Of a stretch of 64,000 bases of DNA, positions 51,517-61,734 are shown piece after piece. Location: assembly GCF_000525995.1 (NCBI RefSeq), contig NZ_AODL01000004.1:186001-250000 (forward strand), in the 5' to 3' direction. Position 1 is the first letter of the stretch, and each line of letters opens with the position of its first letter. Under the pieces are notes generated by a model that did not search any database, was not told the DNA's origin, and saw only the letters and a program-made list of their open reading frames with translations. This DNA is from Paenilisteria riparia FSL S10-1204 (GTDB taxonomy: Bacteria; Bacillota; Bacilli; Lactobacillales; Listeriaceae). The position numbers were made by a program, and so were the translations under genes.

Positions 51517-52740
51517 TTATTCCTCCTCAAACTCATTTTCAATACAAAATTCATCATGAAGTGCGTTAACTGCTGCAATCAAGTCGGCTTCTTCGACTAA
51601 AATCCAAACGGTTGTGTGACTGTCTGCAGATTGCAAAATAGAGATGTTCTTCGCGGACAAGGCAGATACAATCTTGGCTGTAACGCCTGGTACGCCTGCA
51701 ATTCCAGCACCGACAATAGAGACCTTCGCACAATTTTCCGTTGTTTCGGCGTGATACGATGCTTCTTTTAAAAGTGTCAACACATGCTCCCGCTTTCGTT
51801 CTGGGACGGTAAACACGATTTCGTTTGTGGAAATATTAATAAAATCTAAACTAATTCCTGCATCTGCCAAAATCGCAAACGCTTGTTGTTGCGTCTGAAG
51901 ATCATTGGTTTGCACACGAAGCTGCGTCAAATTCGTCACATGCGCAATCCCCGTCACAAGACGTTCCTTCACATCAAAACGACCGCTGACTTCTGTTTGC
52001 GAAGTAACGAGCGTTCCTTCCCCTTCCAGATACGTCGAACGAATCCGAAGTGGAATCTTGGCTTGCATCGCAATCTCAACAGCACGCGGATGAATTACCT
52101 TCGCGCCTTGGTAAGCCATGTTGCTCACTTCATTATAACTCACCGTTGGCAATGACCGCGCGTGCTTCACGATACGCGGATCAGCCGTATACATGCCATC
52201 TACATCGGTAAAAATGTCCACACGTTCTGCGCCCAAAGCAACACCAAGCGCCGCCGCCGAAGTATCACTTCCACCACGACCTAACGTTGTAATATCGCCA
52301 TTTGGTGCACAGCCTTGGAAACCAGCAACAACAACAATATCCACCGTTTCCAAAGTTTCATGTAAACGTGTCGTATCCACTTCTAAAATTTTGCCTGCCG
52401 TGTACTCTCCTGTTGTTCTAATTCCTGCTTGTGCGCCAGAGAACGCCGTTGCTTTAATGCCAGCTTCCAATAACATATTTGTGAAAACGGCTGTCGAAAT
52501 CGTCTCACCAACCGAAAGCAACATGTCTTGCTCACGTAATGATAGCCGTGTTTCTTTCGCACCAATCAGTTCAAGCAATGTGTCCGTCGCATACGGATCA
52601 CCTAGACGACCAATCGCTGAAACGACCACGACAACTTTATAGCCTTGATCAATGGAGTTTTGTAAATGATTAAATGCAAGCTGGCGGGATTCGGGACTTT
52701 GCACCGATGTCCCACCGAACTTTTGCACGATGATTTTCAT
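51517..52740 (-). CDS. lysC: Aspartokinase
   Basis: 407 aa; N-terminal kinase 'VQKFGGTSVQSPESRQ', 'TLGRGGSDTSAAALG', two C-terminal ACT domains ('LDFINISTNEIVFTV', 'GVPGVTAKIVSALSAKNISILQSADSHTTVWILVEE'). Phosphorylates aspartate, first step toward DAP, lysine, methionine and threonine. Stop lies four bases before the dapA ATG. Confidence 0.96.
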   Translation of the reverse strand: MKIIVQKFGGTSVQSPESRQLAFNHLQNSIDQGYKVVVVVSAIGRLGDPYATDTLLELIGAKETRLSLREQDMLLSVGETISTAVFTNMLLEAGIKATAFSGAQAGIRTTGEYTAGKILEVDTTRLHETLETVDIVVVAGFQGCAPNGDITTLGRGGSDTSAAALGVALGAERVDIFTDVDGMYTADPRIVKHARSLPTVSYNEVSNMAYQGAKVIHPRAVEIAMQAKIPLRIRSTYLEGEGTLVTSQTEVSGRFDVKERLVTGIAHVTNLTQLRVQTNDLQTQQQAFAILADAGISLDFINISTNEIVFTVPERKREHVLTLLKEASYHAETTENCAKVSIVGAGIAGVPGVTAKIVSALSAKNISILQSADSHTTVWILVEEADLIAAVNALHDEFCIENEFEEE

Positions 52741-52767
52741 TGTTACACCTCAATTATTTCGCGTTTT

Positions 52768-53808
52768 TCAGATGATTCCTTGTTCCACTAATGATTCAGC
52801 AATTTGGATAGAATTCCATGCCGCGCCTTTTAGCAAGTTGTCCGACACAATCCACATGTGGAAACCACGCGGGTTATCCAAATCACGGCGAATACGTCCA
52901 ACAAATACTTCTTTCTTGCCTGCTGCATCGGCTGCGTGTGGGTATAATTGCGTCGCTGGATCGTCTTGTAACACAACGCCCGGCGCTTTTTCTAGCAATT
53001 CCTTTATTTGAGCTACTGTCACGTTATCTTGATCGACTTCGATGTAAACAGACTCAGAATGCCCTGAAACGACTGGAATCCGGACACACGTCGCAGCTAC
53101 TTTCATCGCCTCGTCTTCCATGATTTTCTTCGTTTCATTGACCATCTTCATCTCTTCATATGTATAGTCATTGTCCGTGAAAACATCGATTTGTGGCAAC
53201 GCATTAAACGCGATTTGGAAATGTCTCTTATCCCCTTTCACAGGCATCACTGCAGGCGCAAAATCTTCCCCACTCAAAATCGCTTGTGATTGCGTTTGTA
53301 GTTCATCAATCGCTTGAATTCCAGAACCAGACACCGCTTGATACGTAGAAACAATGATGCGATCCAAGCCAAAAGCCTCACGGATTGGTTGAAGCGCCGC
53401 TACCATTTGAATCGTCGAACAGTTCGGGTTCGCAATAATTCCTTTATGATCGCGTAACGCATGCGGATTCACCTCAGGAACAACAAGCGGAACTTCCGGG
53501 TCCATACGATAAGCACTCGTATTATCAATCATCACCGCACCATGCGCGACAGCATCTTTGGCAAACTGTTTAGAAATCGAACCACCCGCACTAAACAAAG
53601 CGATATCCACACCTTTAAAACTATCAGGCTTTGCTTCTTTGATGACAACTTCCTCACCGCGGAACGTCAATTTCTTACCAGCAGAACGCGCAGAAGATAA
53701 CAAAGAAACTTCCTTAATTGGAAACGTCACATCTTCCAATAATTGAATCATTTGCGTCCCTACTGCACCAGTTGCACCAACAACGGCTACGTGATAACTT
53801 TTCGTCAT
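52768..53808 (-). CDS. asd: Aspartate-semialdehyde dehydrogenase
   Basis: 346 aa; N-terminal '[18 protein letters not shown]', catalytic Cys in '[16 protein letters not shown]', and '[11 protein letters not shown]'. Reduces aspartyl phosphate to the semialdehyde for dapA. It is first in the operon. The last codons read EQGII-stop; an adjacent frame encodes KNAK-stop, so a further small indel at the 3' end is possible. Confidence 0.96.
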   Translation of the reverse strand: MTKSYHVAVVGATGAVGTQMIQLLEDVTFPIKEVSLLSSARSAGKKLTFRGEEVVIKEAKPDSFKGVDIALFSAGGSISKQFAKDAVAHGAVMIDNTSAYRMDPEVPLVVPEVNPHALRDHKGIIANPNCSTIQMVAALQPIREAFGLDRIIVSTYQAVSGSGIQAIDELQTQSQAILSGEDFAPAVMPVKGDKRHFQIAFNALPQIDVFTDNDYTYEEMKMVNETKKIMEDEAMKVAATCVRIPVVSGHSESVYIEVDQDNVTVAQIKELLEKAPGVVLQDDPATQLYPHAADAAGKKEVFVGRIRRDLDNPRGFHMWIVSDNLLKGAAWNSIQIAESLVEQGII

Positions 53809-53890
53809 TCTATTTCCCCCTTGGTTTTAGTTTGTCGAAAAAGAAAAGCCCAGACTTCTCTTTTTGACTTCGTTTTTTTACATTTAACTT

Positions 53891-53919
53891 ATCATACCAC
53901 AATATCCGCTGATTGTCGG
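53891..53919 (-). promoter_or_regulatory. asd operon promoter
   Basis: On the minus strand CCGACA - 17 bp - TATGAT, about 80 bp before the asd ATG. Confidence 0.6.
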
Positions 53920-54062
53920 GTTTTTGGGTATGAATTTGAGGAGAAAATGAAATTTTTTTCGTTCCGCGATCTCGAATTGCATTTTCTTTGCATTTTTTGC
54001 CCCGTTTTTCATTGTAAGATAGTTCTTGTAAGACAACATAAATAGAGAACGGAGAATGAAAA

Positions 54063-56287
54063 ATGGATGAAATGGTAAGACAAGTACAAAGCTGGTTAAA
54101 CAAAACCTACGACAAATACGTGGCAAAAGGAGATTTTCAAACGATTCCAGAAAACGGAAAAACGGGCTGGACGACAGTTTATGCATTGACACGCGCGCTT
54201 CAAATCGAACTTGGCATCTCGCCTACTGCAGATAACTTCGGTCCAACAACAGAAAAACTATTCAAACCACTAACAATCGGAGCAAGCGACGCCAAACCAA
54301 CAAATATCAACTACATTTTGCAAGGCGCATTTTATTGCAAAGGCTACAGCCCTGGCGGCTTCACAGGCGTATTCGGCGGCCAAACACAGATTGCCGTGAA
54401 AATGTTTCAAAAAGACGCTGGACTTGCGACACAAGATGGCATTGTTTCAACGATTATTATGAAATCATTACTCGACATGAGCGCGTTCCAAACAGTGAGC
54501 GGCGGCACTTACGGTGTTCGAACAGTACAGCAAAATCTAAATCGTGATTACAGCGCGTGGATTGGCAAATTAGTTCCTTGCGATGGCCTTTACGGTCGCG
54601 ATACAAACACATCGCTTATCTATGCTTTACAAAAAGAAGAAGGCATGGCACGCACGACGGCAAACGGAAATTTTGGACCAGGAACAACAACAAGTTTGAC
54701 AAATCTAATCCCTACTTTTGCATCCAATAAAGCGCTAGTACTGCTTTTACAATATAGCCTTGCCTGCAATGGCCTGCCGATTAATCAGTTCAGCGGCGTG
54801 TATGATGCGGAAACAACCAATTTAGTGAAACGCTATCAAGAATTTATGAAAATGAGCATCACGACAGGCGCGATTACAATGGGAACCTTCAAAGCGCTTC
54901 TATCTAGTTCCGGTGATACAAATCGTAGCGCGACAGCTTGTGACACTTCGTATGTGCTTAACACAGATCAGATCGACACCTTATGGAATGCAGGCTATCG
55001 GTATGTCGGCCGCTATTTAACAGGAAATGTCATCCGCGGCGGCGTTCGAGTTCCCAAAGCAATGAACCAGACAGAAATAGCAGCTATCCATGAAAAAAGG
55101 CCTAAAAATCTTCCCTATCTATCAAGATGGCGGCTATGAAATCCCGTATTTCGAAGTCCCATTCCAAGGTATTAGCGACGGTTACAAAGCCATTGATGCC
55201 GCCTACAATCTCGGTTTCCCAGCAGGAACAACCATTTATTTCGCCGTGGACTTGGATGCTTACGACTATCAAATTACAGACCTGATTATCCCTTACTTCC
55301 AAAATCTACGCGCCGCATTCAAGCAAAATCAAACACTGCGTTCATACCAAATCGGTGTTTACGGTGCCCGCAATGTGTGTAGCCGTCTTCAAAACGCCGG
55401 CCTCGTCGATAACGTCTTCGTCGCTGATATGTCGACTGGATTCAGCGGTAATCTCGGCTTCCCGATGCCTGACGACTGGGCATTTGATCAATATTTTGAA
55501 ATGTCGATTGGTACAGGAAACGGGAAGTTAGATATTGATAAAGTAACCTATTCTGGCGTAGATAAAGGCGTTTCCGTCGTGACCCCGCCACCAGTGAGCG
55601 ACACACCGAATTCCGCAGCAATTAACCGTGCACGTTTGTTGAAAATCCGCGATGTATTGTATGGAAATTCAAGCTTAGCCGCGTTAGTGGATGATAAAGT
55701 GACATTTGAACTCGAATTGGAGAAAACCAATTCTCGTGTCATTTCTCCAAACCTTACAGTCATTTTTAAAGCTAGCGCGAAACTCACTGACCCAGCAGAT
55801 GGTGGAACAACAGTATCCGTAAAAGACGGTAAAGTCAATGCTTCTTTTGAAAAAGAATTAGCAAATTGGACTGGCTCCTTATCCACAGAAGAAGCTGGAG
55901 ATACAAAAAAAAATTATTGCAGATTTAGCCGCAAAAGTTGTTTTTGGAGATATTACAGTAAAATGGTCTCCCGCAAAAGATTTTATAACGGTATCAATTA
56001 CAGCAAATGTTCCAGAAATTGAAGTGAAAGATAAGTACAAAACAAGTGCCTCAATGAGTATATCTCTTATCATTGATAATAAAAATAAAGACTTAGATTC
56101 ACAGTGGGATGCTATTACAAGCGCGGTAACTGATGGAGCCTTAAAAACAGGTGGAATGGCTGTTTTCATGTTTGCGTTATACGGCGTTAGCGTATTTGGC
56201 GGTGGTTTGTTAGCGCCTATAGCACTTAGTCTCATAGCAATTGGACTACTCATCAAAGAATTTCTAGAAAAATCATCTACTAAATAA
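54063..56287 (+). CDS. Peptidoglycan-binding / glycoside hydrolase-like (DUF1906) protein with C-terminal hydrophobic tail, two frameshifts
   Basis: As restored this is one 740-aa protein. Residues about 1-300 hold three or four peptidoglycan-binding-like repeats ('GVFGGQTQIAVKMFQ', 'GLYGRDTNTSLIYALQ', 'GVYDAETTNLVKRYQ'). About 305-500 is a DUF1906/Rv2525c-like glycoside hydrolase-like barrel ('AGYRYVGRYLTG', 'KIFPIYQDGG', 'IYFAVDLDA'). About 540-680 is an unrecognised beta/alpha region. The end (about 690-735) is strongly hydrophobic, probably two TM segments. No N-terminal signal peptide is seen. One A too many at 55093-55098 and at 55905-55913 breaks the frame. It lies next to asd, where my recollection of L. 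monocytogenes has pbp. Confidence 0.82.
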
Positions 56288-56294
56288 TACTATT

Positions 56295-56330
56295 AAATCT
56301 GCATCCATTGTATAATGGGTGTAGATTTTT
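56295..56330 (+). terminator. Terminator after the lysin-like gene
   Basis: AAATCTGCATCC pairs with GGGTGTAGATTT (G-U pairs allowed) followed by TTTAATTT. Confidence 0.75.
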
Positions 56331-56353
56331 AATTTACATAAGGAGGTAGAACT

Positions 56354-56833
56354 TTGAAAACATCTAAACTTGAATTAACTAAATTCGCACAATTGATTAC
56401 TTCTCTTGAAGCTGATACATCCGATACAGAAACACTGCTTTGTAATTTGAACCAATTAAGCACTGAAGAGTTAGAGAGTGTGCAATCTTATTTTTCAGGC
56501 AGTGGTATTCGAACTTTTTCAAAAAATTTTCTTCAAATTGCTATGGCTTCCTTTGTTTCTGGAATGAGTGTTTTCTTTTTCATAAAGTTTCAAGCAGAGT
56601 TTCTTGTTTTTCTTCTCGGAATGGTTTATTTGCTTGCGTGCATCTTAATTTTCTTCCGCTCCACCTTAAAGGCGCCGACTAAATCCTTTCTGGAAATTGC
56701 AATGAACAGAGCTAAATATGATCGGATTCTCAGCTTGATAGGCATTATTTTAGATGAACGCTATAGAAAAGATTTTCAAAGTGCATTAAAGAAAACTTCT
56801 ACATATGAAGACGATACACCCACTGAGAATTAA
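56354..56833 (+). CDS. Two-TM paralogue A, unknown family
   Basis: TTG start eight bases after AGGAGG; 159 aa. Helical N-terminus (1-58) ends in 'LSTEELESVQSYFSG'; two TM helices (about 70-90, 92-113); a soluble C-terminal helix holds 'AKYDRILSLIGIILDERYRKDF'. It shares all these features with the next two genes. Visibly more AT-rich than the lysin gene. No function recognised. Confidence 0.8.
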   Translation: MKTSKLELTKFAQLITSLEADTSDTETLLCNLNQLSTEELESVQSYFSGSGIRTFSKNFLQIAMASFVSGMSVFFFIKFQAEFLVFLLGMVYLLACILIFFRSTLKAPTKSFLEIAMNRAKYDRILSLIGIILDERYRKDFQSALKKTSTYEDDTPTEN

Positions 56834-56899
56834 TCTAAACAACGTTTACTATCAACTAATTCTATATTTGATATAATTTTACAACTGGAGGTTTACAAA

Positions 56900-57331
56900 T
56901 TGCGAATTTCACAAAAAAACTCAAATTCACTTTCTCAACTGATTTCAACTATTGCAGAAAAGGCTGATGATATCGAAATATTAAATGAAGCCTTGGACTC
57001 TTTATCAATTGAAGAACTCGAGCGAACTAAAGCTTATTTTTCTGGAACTGGTACACGAACTTCATTTTATCAACTTAGAAGTATAGTAATAGGATCATTT
57101 ATAGCAGGAATGATGATTTTTCTTCTCAATATGTTTCAAGAATACTTCTTTGTAGCTGTTATTTCAGTAACCTTCCTTGCGGTTTGCGCTAGCCATTTAT
57201 TCATAATAGCACTTACATTCCCTGTTATGCTTAACGTGCGTTTAGCTTATGCTCGTGGAAAGTATGACCGAATCGTCTCACTCATTGATATAATTTTGAC
57301 TGAACGTTATACAGAAATACGAAGAAAATAA
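56900..57331 (+). CDS. Two-TM paralogue B, unknown family
   Basis: TTG start after GGAGG; 143 aa. 'LSIEELERTKAYFSG' closes the N-terminal helical part, then two TM helices and 'GKYDRIVSLIDIILTERY'. The C-terminus is shorter than in A and C by about 15 residues. Confidence 0.8.
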   Translation: MRISQKNSNSLSQLISTIAEKADDIEILNEALDSLSIEELERTKAYFSGTGTRTSFYQLRSIVIGSFIAGMMIFLLNMFQEYFFVAVISVTFLAVCASHLFIIALTFPVMLNVRLAYARGKYDRIVSLIDIILTERYTEIRRK

Positions 57332-57361
57332 ATTGTATTATACACCTAAGGAGGTACATAA

Positions 57362-57850
57362 ATGAAAACACCTAAAACGGAATTAGATAACTTCACCAAG
57401 CTTTTAACCGGTTTAATCAAGCAATCAGATGACGTTGAAACTCTTTGTTATGCTTTAAATAGACTTACTTTAGAAGAATTAGAAAAAGTAAAAACTTATC
57501 TTTCTGGATCCGCCACAAGCGTTATATCAATTAGGCAAAGGGAAATTGTAATGGGAACATTTCTTTCTGGAATGCTAATTTTTCTTTTTAATATGTATCA
57601 GTCTAATTTAATTGTTTTCTTTTTCTGGATACTATTTTCTGTTACATGTGTTTTAGAATTTCTTCGTTTACTCCTTGCAAAAAAACCAATTCATAGGCAT
57701 ATATCGCTAGCATTTGATAGAACTAAATATGAACGCATCGTCTCTATTATTGATATTATATTAAACAAACGTTATGAGAATGAACTGCAAAAAACGATAG
57801 AAAAGTTTACCCTATCAGAAGACATGGAAACACTAAAAGATACTTTGTAG
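57362..57850 (+). CDS. Two-TM paralogue C, unknown family
   Basis: ATG after AGGAGG; 162 aa. 'LTLEELEKVKTYLSG', two TM helices, 'TKYERIVSIIDIILNKRYENEL'. Gap to paralogue B is 30 bp, so B and C are probably one transcript. Its stop overlaps the ribosome binding site of the decayed copy. Confidence 0.82.
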   Translation: MKTPKTELDNFTKLLTGLIKQSDDVETLCYALNRLTLEELEKVKTYLSGSATSVISIRQREIVMGTFLSGMLIFLFNMYQSNLIVFFFWILFSVTCVLEFLRLLLAKKPIHRHISLAFDRTKYERIVSIIDIILNKRYENELQKTIEKFTLSEDMETLKDTL

Positions 57851-57862
57851 GAGGCATATTCA

Positions 57863-58149
57863 CTAAAAATATCACGCTCAAATTCATCATTATCTATTCT
57901 TTTTTTGGCAGTTCAATCGTATACCTTCTCTGTATATACCAAGCAAATACCATGATAATTGCATTCACAATTGGTATTTTGTTAGGAATTCTGTTAGAAG
58001 GTCTCTTGATTATTGTAAAAGTCCCCTTTCTTTCCCATTCCATATTAACTTATCGCAGACGGAGATATGACCGAATTGTACAAGTAATCGAAGTCATTCT
58101 GAAAAAAAGGTATTTAAAAGAATTAAAAAGTGCAATCATTGATTTCTAA
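57863..58149 (+). pseudogene. Decayed fourth copy of the two-TM paralogue
   Basis: GAGG is followed by CTA-AAA-ATA-TCA (LKISRSNSSLS), matching the start of paralogue B (LRISQKNSNSLS), but the start codon is CTA instead of TTG. The N-terminal domain is then lost and the frame changes. A second open part from 57952 gives 'MIIAFTIGILLGILLEG' and the family motif 'RRYDRIVQVIEVILKKRYLKELKSAI'. It may still make a 65-aa one-TM peptide. Confidence 0.7.
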
Positions 58150-58152
58150 ATC

Positions 58153-58197
58153 AAAAGCATTGTAAAACGCTATTATATCAGCGTCTCGCAATGCTTT
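58153..58197 (+). terminator. Terminator after the paralogue cluster
   Basis: AAAGCATTG and CAATGCTTTTTT enclose an inner ACGCT/AGCGT hairpin. Confidence 0.85.
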
Positions 58198-58201
58198 TTT
58201 G

Positions 58202-58240
58202 CTGTCTGAAATAAAGATAAAGTTGGGCGATTTCAGACAG
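58202..58240. promoter_or_regulatory. Perfect 11-bp inverted repeat upstream of the HTH gene
   Basis: CTGTCTGAAAT - 17 bp - ATTTCAGACAG, immediately before a TATAAT (about 58261). The position suits an operator for autoregulation by the next gene; this is inference. Confidence 0.55.
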
Positions 58241-58301
58241 GTTTGAGTATGAAAATCGTTATATAATAGACCTATATTAAAGATGAATGGAGGTCCCTAT
58301 T

Positions 58302-58688
58302 ATGACAACAGCTACCAAAACCATGCCAAAAGAAATTTATCGTTATATCGAGCATGAGATTATTAATTATCCCCGAATGATAGACCGTATCAATGAGTTA
58401 ACGCGAAAACAAGAGAAAAATCTGCACACCCCTTACAACACGCTTAATTTGGATACTAGAATTGAAAGGCTCACAACCGTTGTACAGTGTATCGAGAATG
58501 TCATCCGTAATCTTAACTCGCTGGGCGATCCCTACCACGAATTCATAGAACTACGATATTGGCGTACTAACTCAAACCAAACAATGGAGGGAATTGCGCA
58601 AAAGATTCACGTGAGTCGACGAACTGCATATAACATGCAAAATCGTATTGTTCAGATGGTGGCAAGTGAATTGGGTGAATGGCAGTGA
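58302..58688 (+). CDS. Phage-type HTH regulator (ArpU/RinA-like, sigma region 4-like)
   Basis: ATG (MTTATKTMPKEIYRYIEHE) lies eight bases after GGAGG; an earlier ATG overlaps that site. 128 aa, helical. The C-terminal half has 'FIELRYWRTNSNQTMEGIAQKIHVSRRTAYNMQNRIVQMV', a sigma-70 region 4-like HTH as in phage late-gene activators. It may be a prophage remnant or the regulator of this island. Confidence 0.8.
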   Translation: MTTATKTMPKEIYRYIEHEIINYPRMIDRINELTRKQEKNLHTPYNTLNLDTRIERLTTVVQCIENVIRNLNSLGDPYHEFIELRYWRTNSNQTMEGIAQKIHVSRRTAYNMQNRIVQMVASELGEWQ

Positions 58689-58926
58689 CTCAAAAAATTA
58701 ATAAGTATAGTTCAGTAATTTTTAATCCAAACAATGAATAATATAATACTAAACATGTAAAATAGAAATATAATGCAATTTATCCTTGGGAAATAAATGA
58801 GACTTTTTCAGTTTTTATTTGAATATATTTCTATGAAAAGATATACTGAAAATAGTCCTATTTTCTATACACGTAATAATATTGTTAAAAGGGAATAGTT
58901 CAAAAAAATTGATGGGAGAGAATATT

Positions 58927-59322
58927 ATGAGTCTAAGAAAGAGAGTTTTACCGTATTTGTTGATTACTACAATAGTCTTAGTGGGGATGTTTAGTTTTTC
59001 ATCAACAAAAGCGTTTGCGATGGATTCCAAAGGGTCATCTCAGGTTGCTTTCCATACAGATGCAAATACTTATTCGAAATATGCAACAACAATTGATGTA
59101 ATTGGAACCAATAATCATTCCGATGCAATTTCAATTGAATTGTATAAAAAAGGTGATTCGAAGTTTTACAAAAGAATTGACTACTATAAATCAGGTCCAT
59201 ATAGAGTATCCTTTTCTCTAAAGGGACTTAAAGCAGGGCAATACGATGTGTGGGTAAATGGTGGTTGGGCTGATAGATATTATCATGCTGAATTAAAACA
59301 CTATATAACAGTACAGCGCTAA
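58927..59322 (+). CDS. Small secreted protein, unknown function
   Basis: ATG after GGGAGAG; 131 aa. Signal peptide (MSLRKRVLPYLLITTIVLVG...) with a probable cleavage after TKAFA (about residue 31). The mature 100 residues are beta-rich, with many Tyr and Lys ('YKSGPYRVSFSLKGLKAGQYDVWVNGGW'). No family recognised. Own terminator follows. Confidence 0.72.
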   Translation: MSLRKRVLPYLLITTIVLVGMFSFSSTKAFAMDSKGSSQVAFHTDANTYSKYATTIDVIGTNNHSDAISIELYKKGDSKFYKRIDYYKSGPYRVSFSLKGLKAGQYDVWVNGGWADRYYHAELKHYITVQR

Positions 59323-59340
59323 ATCGAAGATATGAAAGCA

Positions 59341-59385
59341 AAGGTGTTAAATCGATTAAATTAACCGATTTAACACCTTTTTATG
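59341..59385. terminator. Bidirectional terminator, secreted protein / pbp
   Basis: AAGGTGTTAAATCG and CGATTTAACACCTTTTT form a 14-bp stem. Confidence 0.9.
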
Positions 59386-59390
59386 TGTGC

Positions 59391-61555
59391 TTAATCATTT
59401 AGTTTAGCTTGAGCAGTTGCAGCGGCGGCCTTGTTATTAATCGGTTGGTCTACTTTAGAAGTATCCTTTCCGGCTTTAGCACGCTCTTCTTTAAGGTCAT
59501 AATACGCTTTGAAAATTTGCGCTGATATCTTCATGTTTATTTTAGGATCTGAACTACCATTATCTCGATAGCCCCATGGAACCACTACAGCAATAGATAT
59601 TTCTGGCTTCTCAGCGGGAGCATATCCGACAAATGTTGTATTCCAAACACCTGCCATGGCCGACTCTTTTTTAGGTCCATCATAAAATGCTTGAGCAGTT
59701 CCAGTCTTTCCAGCAACTGAAACAGGCAAATCACCGAAGTAACCTTTCCCCGTCCCGCTACTGCCGTGTGTAACAGCATAAAAGCCTTCTTGCACTTCTT
59801 TAATTGCTGAAGCAGGTGCACCGACTTGATTTAATATTTTAGGTTCAATCTCTGTTGCCACTTTTCCTACAGTATCACCATTAGTACTTGGATCACGTAT
59901 TTCTTTAAGCATTGTTGGTTGAACACGGTATCCACCATTCGCAATCGTAGCTCCATATTGAGCTAATTGTAAAGGTGTATATGAATCGTACTGTCCTATA
60001 GAAAAATCGAGAATTTTTCCGACTGTTTTATCATCACCTTTAAATCCAACTTGTTCTCCAGGAAGGTCTATACCTGTCTTAACCCCCAAACCGAATTGAT
60101 TATAGTAGTAACGCATCGTATTAAAGGTATCTGGCGATGCTCTGAACGGCCCGTCATATACATATTTTGCTCCAGCCATCTTCATAGATACTTGATACAT
60201 AAATGAGTTTGAAGAAATTTCAAGAGCGCCTATAGGATCTAAAGTACGGCCACCCTCTCCATTTCTGTTAAACCATGAGCTTTTTTTAGGAGTGCCTTTG
60301 AATTTAATAGCTGATCATAAAACGTTTGGTTTTCAGAGATTGCACCATCCATTATTCCGCCAAGTACAGTGGCACCTTTTACAGCAGACCCCATATTATA
60401 AGCAGTGGTGAAATTACCTAATGAATAGTCCTCATATTCACCTTTATCATTAATCTTTTGTCCTGCTAATGCTAAGACTTGTCCAGTGTATGGATCCATA
60501 GCTACAGCAAACGCGCGATCAAACAAGTCAGAACCGCCAGATGCTTTACCAATTCTCATATTATCTTTCAGTATTTCCTCAATCTTCTTCTGTAATTCAA
60601 CATCTACAGACAAGACTAAATCCTTACCCTTAGAACCTTCATACTTCTCAACCGTCTCAACAATATTCCCATTACTATCCAGAACACTATTCGACTTTGA
60701 TTTCTGTCCTGCTAGCACGGATTCATATTGCGCTTCTAAATAACTACGACCAACGCGGTCATTTCGGCTATATCCTTGCGCTAAGTAATAATCCACTTTG
60801 TCACTTGGAATCCCTTGTTTCTCAGTCGATACGCTACCTAAAATCGAGCGCAACGTTTCATCATACGTATAAAAACGATTCCAGTCTGTCGTTGTATCAA
60901 CGCCTGGTAGACTTTCTAAGTTCTCGCTCACTTTCGCGATTTCCTCATCTGTCACGCCTTTACTCTTAATCGCAACTTGTGACAATGCATAACCAGCTGT
61001 CATTTTCTTGTAAATCGTTGCAATTCGTTTGTCCTCATCACTTAAACTATCCAAGTCAGCTTTTGTAACATTTTCAACTTGTTTCTTATAAGCTTTTGCT
61101 CCATCTAAGTTCTTCTCAGCTTTCGTCAAACGCGCCAATGATTCCTTCTCATGTGTCAAAATCCAATAATCTTGCAAGTCACGTTCTGTCAATTTCGTAT
61201 CTGGTGTTACAGTTATTAACTTGTCTAGTTTCTTCGCCACACTAATCATTTCAGATGGTGGTGTTTTCTCACTGCGCGCATACGTAATGGACTTCACGGC
61301 AGAATTCCCAACTAATAAGTTATAATTCCGGTCGTAAATAACGCCACGTGGCACATTTTTCGTTACGCTGACATCATCTGTTTCCTCTAATTGGCGTTTA
61401 TATGTTTCCCCTTGAACGATTTGTACAACACCAAGTCGCAAAATCAAGGCAGAGAATAGTATAAATATCACGAAAAAAAGGATGTTTAGGCGTAGCGGAA
61501 TGACTTGCCTTTTCTTCTTTTGCTTGTTTGGTTTCTTTATGAATCTATTTTTCAC
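59391..61555 (-). CDS. Class B penicillin-binding protein (PBP2 type), one frameshift
   Basis: Transpeptidase for peptidoglycan cross-linking. One N-terminal TM helix (about residues 23-45), a PBP dimerisation domain, then the transpeptidase domain with SAVK (SxxK), SSN (SxN) and KTGT. A single base is missing near 60310: restoring it gives 'IKFKGTPKKSSWFNRNGEGG' and joins the two frames into about 721 aa, the normal length. The break lies between the SxxK and SxN motifs, so as written neither half would be active. Confidence 0.93.
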
Positions 61556-61684
61556 TCGTCACAATCCTTCCTATTTCAGCACTCATCTATATACTATTGT
61601 AGCTGAATTTCGCTAAGATTACCACTAGAGTTTGATGAGAAATTTCTTAAGAAAAGTTAAAGGCTTGTTAATTGCCATTTCGAC

Positions 61685-61725
61685 ACAAAAATAAAGCCGC
61701 ATGCAAAACGCGCACACGGCTTTTA
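61685..61725 (-). terminator. Terminator after sodA
   Basis: AAAGCCGTGTGCG ... GCATGCGGCTTT then TATTTTTG on the minus strand. Confidence 0.88.
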
Positions 61726-61734
61726 ATCGTCTTC

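Noticed and set aside
56354..58149. Tandem repeats as a CRISPR array or direct DNA repeat
   Set aside because: The similarity is at protein level between whole genes; there are no short identical repeats with regular spacers.
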